From: a bacterium
GTDB lineage: Bacteria; Acidobacteriota; HRBIN11; JAKEFK01
Length of the DNA: 35,474 nucleotides
Assembly: GCA_022616075.1 (NCBI GenBank)
Contig: JAKEFK010000191.1
Coordinates: 1 to 35,474 of the forward strand
Reading direction: 5' to 3'
Every line of letters begins with the position of its first letter. Position 1 is the first letter of the stretch. The position numbers were made by a program, and so were the translations under genes. The notes beneath the pieces are model-generated. The model was not told the DNA's origin and made no database searches. It saw nothing but the letters and a program-made list of their open reading frames with translations. Below are positions 32,015-35,474 of the stretch, piece after piece.

Positions 32015-33595
32015 ATGATCAAGGAATTCAAGAAAGCGCGTAAAGTTTCGGTTCCAATCGTAGCCATCAGTACTTTTGATCCGGCAGCCACTATGAGAGG
32101 AATCGCGAAATCGTTTAAAGAAGCGCCGGCGCTTGTGTGTTGGGACATCATCCGTGGGTTCAGCCCTGTAAACAAAGCCGGTGAAGAAGCCATCGATTTG
32201 ATGCTTACTGTTATCGCTCAGAAAAATGTAAGCAAAGGTGCAAACTCATTTTCTGATGCCAACACGGAAAAACCGGATGTATCGTCATTCACGAATCCGG
32301 GAGAGGCGTTGGAAGCTGGAGCCGATCTTCCCAGCGGTGCAATTCTGTTTTTCCTGAACGCCCACCGGTACATTAATTTGGAGCCGGTCTCTCAGGGCAT
32401 CTGGAACCTGCGCGATGTGTACAAGAGAGATGGACGAATGCTTGTCCTCCTCTCGCCCGGCATGACAATACCGCCGGAATTGACCCAGGATCTGATACTT
32501 TTGGATGAACAAGTACCAGATGCGGAGCAAGTAAAGGAAATCATCCAGCAGCAATTCAAGAACGCCAGGTTTTCCGAAGCGCCTGATGAAGTTCTCAACA
32601 AAGCCGTTGACGCCGTAAGAGGATTATCAACAGCATTTGTTATCGAACAGGTAACGGCGATGAACCTGGACGATCAGACAAAGGGATTAGACCTTGCGAG
32701 CCTCTGGAACTACAAACGCAGATTGATCGAAGCCACACGCGGACTCGGTTTTTGGAAAGGCAAAGAAACATTCGTGCAGATCGGAGGACTGGAAAACATC
32801 AAGCAATTCCTATCAAGAATACTGAACGGAAAAAATCCGCCCGGAGCGATCGTTTTAGTTGACGAAGGCGAAAAGAGCATCGCTGGAGCAACTAATGTGA
32901 TCGGAGATAGCTCTGGGGTTTCTCAAGATTTTCTCGGGACGTGGTTGAGATACATGCAGGACACGGATGCCACCGGAATGATTTTCAATGGAGTAGCTGG
33001 CGGAGGAAAGTCATTGGTTGCCAAGGCATCGGGCACGGAAACCGGCATCCCTGTGCTCACAATGGATGTCAATGCGATGAAGGATTCTCTGGTAGGCGCC
33101 AGCGAAGCGTATTATCGGCAAGCGTTCAAAATTGTAGGTGCAGTAAGCAATGGACGGCCCTTGTTTATTCTCACCTGCAACAATGTAAATTCGCTCCCAT
33201 CGGAACTCAGAAGAAGATTCACGTTAGGAATCTGGTTCTTTGATCTGCTCAACGCGGAGGAAAGGGACACCATCTGGCAGATATACTTAAGCAAGTTCAA
33301 CATCTCAGAACAAGTACGCCCAAATGACGAAGGTTGGACCGGCGCGGAAATCAAAACCTGCTGTGATATTGCGTGGCGACTCGATATTTCGCTTCAGGAA
33401 GCGAGCAAATATGTCGTGCCGGTGTCGCAGTCGAGTCCGGAAATAGTTGAAGCCATTCGAAGGCTGGCTCACGGGCGTTTTATCTCTGCATCCTGCCGTG
33501 GAGTCTACATGCATCCGCGAATCCCGGTTAACAAGCAAGATACCGGTGACCCTCAAGAGACGCGGCTGATACTAACACAGCCCGTAGAAGTATAG
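32015..33595 (+). CDS. AAA+ ATPase with Walker B placed before Walker A (Ycf46-like relative)
   Basis: This 526-aa protein has a Ycf46-type N-terminal region (residues 1-255) with an inactive half (ILFFLNAHRYI, LVLLSPGMTIPPELTQ), like the AAA gene at 19105. The catalytic half is rearranged. A Walker B-like AIVLVDEGEK (about 278-287) with its following helix, ending LGTWLRYMQD, comes first. Then come Walker A GVAGGGKS (about 326-333), VLTMDVNAMKDSLVGASE, the sensor-1 strand LFILTCNN (about 383-390), the arginine segment ELRRRF, the FFDL strand, and a lid with WTGAEIKTCCDIA. All elements exist but the B strand has moved ahead of the P-loop. GAGAGG lies upstream of ATG 32015. It heads a cluster with DUF1257 and DUF2997 genes. 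Function unknown. Confidence 0.88.
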   Translation: MIKEFKKARKVSVPIVAISTFDPAATMRGIAKSFKEAPALVCWDIIRGFSPVNKAGEEAIDLMLTVIAQKNVSKGANSFSDANTEKPDVSSFTNPGEALEAGADLPSGAILFFLNAHRYINLEPVSQGIWNLRDVYKRDGRMLVLLSPGMTIPPELTQDLILLDEQVPDAEQVKEIIQQQFKNARFSEAPDEVLNKAVDAVRGLSTAFVIEQVTAMNLDDQTKGLDLASLWNYKRRLIEATRGLGFWKGKETFVQIGGLENIKQFLSRILNGKNPPGAIVLVDEGEKSIAGATNVIGDSSGVSQDFLGTWLRYMQDTDATGMIFNGVAGGGKSLVAKASGTETGIPVLTMDVNAMKDSLVGASEAYYRQAFKIVGAVSNGRPLFILTCNNVNSLPSELRRRFTLGIWFFDLLNAEERDTIWQIYLSKFNISEQVRPNDEGWTGAEIKTCCDIAWRLDISLQEASKYVVPVSQSSPEIVEAIRRLAHGRFISASCRGVYMHPRIPVNKQDTGDPQETRLILTQPVEV

Positions 33596-33633
33596 ATCTT
33601 CACAGGCCATCAAACTTCATAAAGGATACCCGA

Positions 33634-33945
33634 ATGCCTTGCAATCTCATCAGACTCACGACAGTTCAATTAACTGCTGCGCATCCGACGCTTCTAAAGA
33701 GCGCAGTAGAAAGTCTCGGTTACAAAGTTGAAGAAGTCAACGGCTGCTTGTACTGCTATGGTCACGGTAGAAGTTTTCGCATTGCCAACGGAGAAATAAC
33801 CGTTGGTGCGAATGATCTTGCCGTTGTTAATGAGGTAAAGCGCGCGTACAGCAAGAAGGTCGTTCAAACAGCCGCGCGAAAGTATGGCTGGAACTTGAAA
33901 CGGATCCCCGGGAACAAAGTGCGCGCAACCAAGAGGGGGTTATGA
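33634..33945 (+). CDS. DUF1257 (Ycf35-like) protein
   Basis: A 103-aa protein matching the DUF1257 layout: LLKSAVESLGYKVEEVNG at the start, a beta section around CYGHGRSFRIANGEITVG, and the C-terminal signature AYSKKVVQTAARKYGWNLKRI, the most conserved part of the family. Ycf35 is the plastid/cyanobacterial member; its function is not known. It follows the AAA gene by 38 bases with AAAGGA before the ATG, and overlaps the DUF2997-like gene by ATGA. Co-occurrence with a Ycf46-like ATPase suggests the proteins work together. Confidence 0.8.
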   Translation: MPCNLIRLTTVQLTAAHPTLLKSAVESLGYKVEEVNGCLYCYGHGRSFRIANGEITVGANDLAVVNEVKRAYSKKVVQTAARKYGWNLKRIPGNKVRATKRGL

Positions 33946-34142
33946 AAGAGGATTGGATCGATATTGAGATCCTTGAAGATGGAACGGTGAAGACATCCAC
34001 TGGCGATGTGGGTCAAGTAAATCACAAGAGCGCAGACGAATTTCTGGAGTTTGTTTCCCGGTTGCTCGGTGGACAGACTTCTGCAACGAAACAGAGACAA
34101 TCAAGATCAGAGAGCAAAACTAAGCTCGAACAAGAGCGGTAA
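33942..34142 (+). CDS. DUF2997-like small protein
   Basis: A 66-aa protein whose first 45 residues (IDIEILEDGTVKTSTGDVGQ, then a helix EFLEFVSRLLGG) follow the DUF2997 plan of two strands with a DG turn and one helix. The usual Cys before the helix is missing (VNHKS here). The last 20 residues are polar and probably disordered. It overlaps the DUF1257 gene by four bases; DUF1257 and DUF2997 genes are neighbours in many genomes. A ribosome binding site (GAGGGGG) precedes the ATG. Confidence 0.7.
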   Translation: MKEDWIDIEILEDGTVKTSTGDVGQVNHKSADEFLEFVSRLLGGQTSATKQRQSRSESKTKLEQER

Positions 34143-34154
34143 GGAGGACGATTC

Positions 34155-35093
34155 ATGATTACAGCTGAAATTGCGGAAAATGTGCAGGCATCAGGTCAAT
34201 TAAGCAACCTGTTAGAAAAGTGCATCCTTTTCCGGCTGGGTATCCGAAGCCTTGGGACAAAGAGGAGCGTATCAAAGGACCAGGTCAGCGTAGATGCAGA
34301 TAAGCAACGCCTGCACGTCCACAAAACAATTCTTAAGTGCAAAGAAAAGCAGGCGATCGATCGCGAAGACAGGCAGATGAAGTCGTATCTGAAATGGAGA
34401 TGTCTATCGGTGCCTGAATTCAAATCCAGTATTTTCGCGACAGTTCCGGAGTCTGTTGACGAGGTTGATGCAAAAATCCAGGAATTTATGCAGAAGAGAC
34501 AACAAATCCTGGTGCCGGAATTCCTGGCAGTGTACACGATGCGAATGCTGGAAGACCAAAGATCGCTCCGCACTCTTTGGAATGCAGGCGACTATCCACC
34601 AATTGAAGAAGTAAAGGCAGCGTTTTCCGTGGTGCACGAGTACCGGGAATTCGGAGTTCCTGGAAGACTGGAGAGAGTCTCACCGCTGATTTTTCGGCGG
34701 GAAGCTGAAAAGACAAAGGAAATCGTGAGCGAAATTGCCGATCAGTTCGTCGCGGGTCTTACAGAACAAATGCGGGACGTTGTGAATAAAGTGGTTGAGA
34801 GTCTCACGCCGGGTCCTGACGGTAAACAGAAGAAGTTTCGCAAAGGCTCGCTGGAGAAGCTCCTGGAGTTCCTGCAGATTTTCAAGGAAAAGAATGTTAC
34901 AAACGCCAGGGAACTCGAACAAATGGCAGACATCCTGCGACAGCTCAGTGCGGGAATTGATATCAAAGCGCTGCGCAAATCCGAAAGCGCCCGGGAAATC
35001 GTCAAGCAGGGTTTTGACAAAGTCAAATCGCAGCTCGATTACATGGTCGAACTTGCTCCCGAACGATTGATCCGATTCGATGATGACGAATGA
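34155..35093 (+). CDS. Helical protein of unknown function in the AAA cluster
   Basis: A 312-aa mainly helical protein. The N-terminal 100 residues (LLEKCILFRLGIRSLGTKRS, then ADKQRLHVHKTILKC) faintly recall DUF3150-type phage/plasmid proteins. Residues 180-300 form long amphipathic helices (EIVSEIADQFVAGLTEQMRD) with a basic GKQKKFRKGS linker, likely coiled-coil or oligomerising. ATG 34155 has AAGGAGG 8 bases upstream. It lies 12 bases after the DUF2997-like gene, so it belongs to that operon, and could be a substrate or adaptor of the AAA ATPase. The DUF3150 resemblance is weak. Confidence 0.72.
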   Translation: MITAEIAENVQASGQLSNLLEKCILFRLGIRSLGTKRSVSKDQVSVDADKQRLHVHKTILKCKEKQAIDREDRQMKSYLKWRCLSVPEFKSSIFATVPESVDEVDAKIQEFMQKRQQILVPEFLAVYTMRMLEDQRSLRTLWNAGDYPPIEEVKAAFSVVHEYREFGVPGRLERVSPLIFRREAEKTKEIVSEIADQFVAGLTEQMRDVVNKVVESLTPGPDGKQKKFRKGSLEKLLEFLQIFKEKNVTNARELEQMADILRQLSAGIDIKALRKSESAREIVKQGFDKVKSQLDYMVELAPERLIRFDDDE

Positions 35094-35334
35094 TGGCCCG
35101 AATTCATTGTCTGGTCCAGTTTTTCGTTGTCCATGGACACCCGATTTCGATCAGTCGCGCCACTTCACAGTGCTCACTAACTGCCATAGATGCGGAGAGC
35201 ACACCGATTGCGAGTTGCACTACAGCGGCATCAGTTCCTGGCAAACATTCCGATTCTGTCCGCCCTGCCATCAAGAAGAACACGAATTCGGAACAATGAC
35301 TCTTGTTATGAAGCAACAGAAACATGGAGAATAG
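35080..35334 (+). CDS. Small zinc-finger-like protein
   Basis: An 84-aa protein with CHRC and CPPC pairs about 28 residues apart, plus flanking His/Cys, typical of a treble-clef or zinc-ribbon domain (NCHRCGEHTDCELH, then FCPPCHQEEHEFG). It overlaps the end of the 312-aa gene by 14 bases, so it is probably translated with it. The frame is preferred over a 69-codon frame in the same place because it carries the cysteine pattern. No specific family recognised. Confidence 0.65.
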   Translation: MMTNDGPNSLSGPVFRCPWTPDFDQSRHFTVLTNCHRCGEHTDCELHYSGISSWQTFRFCPPCHQEEHEFGTMTLVMKQQKHGE

Positions 35335-35355
35335 ACTCTGCAGGATCTGCGAACT

Positions 35356-35474
35356 ATGGTTAATTCTTCAAAAGAAATGAAGCGCTCCTATTTTTCGAAG
35401 GAGCAGGCAGAGGCACAGCTCGGAAAAAGGATCAGAAGTTTGGTAGAGTTTTCCGGCGTGCCAGTGGGAACAAC
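35356..35474 (+). CDS. Start of a small beta-barrel-like protein (3' end outside window)
   Basis: From ATG 35356 the frame is open to the window edge (39 codons). The sequence YFSKEQAEAQLGKRI followed by SLVEFSGVPVGT resembles small SH3/KOW-like proteins in which a YxxEEAEAxxG helix is followed by a VxFSGVPxGTxG turn. An AGGA lies about 10 bases upstream. It continues the AAA/DUF1257 operon. The family is not certain. Confidence 0.6.
   Translation, partial: MVNSSKEMKRSYFSKEQAEAQLGKRIRSLVEFSGVPVGT

Noticed and set aside
1-35474. Conjugative element
   Set aside because: No relaxase, coupling protein or type IV secretion genes are visible; the pilus genes are of the type IV pilus kind.

Overview
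The window is about 35 kb of bacterial DNA of moderate GC. It looks like accessory or extrachromosomal DNA (plasmid or integrated element) rather than core chromosome. There are no ribosomal, tRNA or central-metabolism genes. Instead it carries recombinases, an IS91-like element, toxin-antitoxin remnants, serine/threonine kinases, a sigma-54 activator, a type IV pilus (T4P) locus, two single-strand binding proteins, RNase H and a phage/plasmid-like block of small genes. The mix of cytoplasmic Ser/Thr kinases (one with TPRs), DUF5615/DUF433 pairs, IS91 and PilY1-type pili suggests an Acidobacteriota-like or similar soil/sediment bacterium. That placement is inference; nothing here fixes the taxonomy.

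Layout. 1-1640: end of a tyrosine recombinase plus a frameshifted IS91-family transposase. 2252-4312: TPR-linked Ser/Thr kinase. 4367-5440 (minus): DUF433/DUF5615 toxin-antitoxin pair and a small conserved protein. 5450-6105: non-coding repeats and a wrecked AbiEi-type antitoxin, abutting a minus-strand integrase (6166-7365) with a divergent excisionase-like HTH gene. 7927-11198: sigma-54 enhancer-binding protein, divergent Ser/Thr kinase, small protein and XRE regulator. 11484-24322: T4P locus in the order degenerate kinase/TonB-C membrane protein, four prepilin-like proteins, PilY1, Ycf46-like AAA ATPase interrupted by one in-frame TAG, PilB, PilT-like ATPase. 24378-26228: minus-strand DUF3800 gene preceded by a structured, GC-rich non-coding stretch with a terminator-like hairpin. 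26229-30509: colinear RNase HI, SSB, SSB-like protein, small zinc proteins, a SymE-like 53-aa protein and a phosphoribosyltransferase. 30585-31841: membrane-anchored and secreted unknowns. 32015-35474: an AAA ATPase with its Walker B segment placed before Walker A, then DUF1257 (Ycf35-like), DUF2997-like, a 312-aa protein, a zinc-binding protein and the start of another gene.

How it fits together. Three close matches to the sigma-54 promoter consensus (TGGCAC-N5-TTGCW) lie directly upstream of the excisionase-like gene (7536), the pilus operon (11454) and pilB (20801). The same stretch encodes a GAF-type sigma-54 activator, and an inverted repeat sits upstream of the pilB promoter. The simplest model is a self-contained regulon in which the activator switches on element-encoded minor pilins, a tip adhesin and motor ATPases. 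No PilC, PilD, PilMNOPQ or obvious major pilin is visible, so the pilus probably depends on parts encoded elsewhere. The 3' third looks like a replication/maintenance module of a plasmid or phage-like element. Its AAA-DUF1257-DUF2997 cluster is the least understood and most interesting part.
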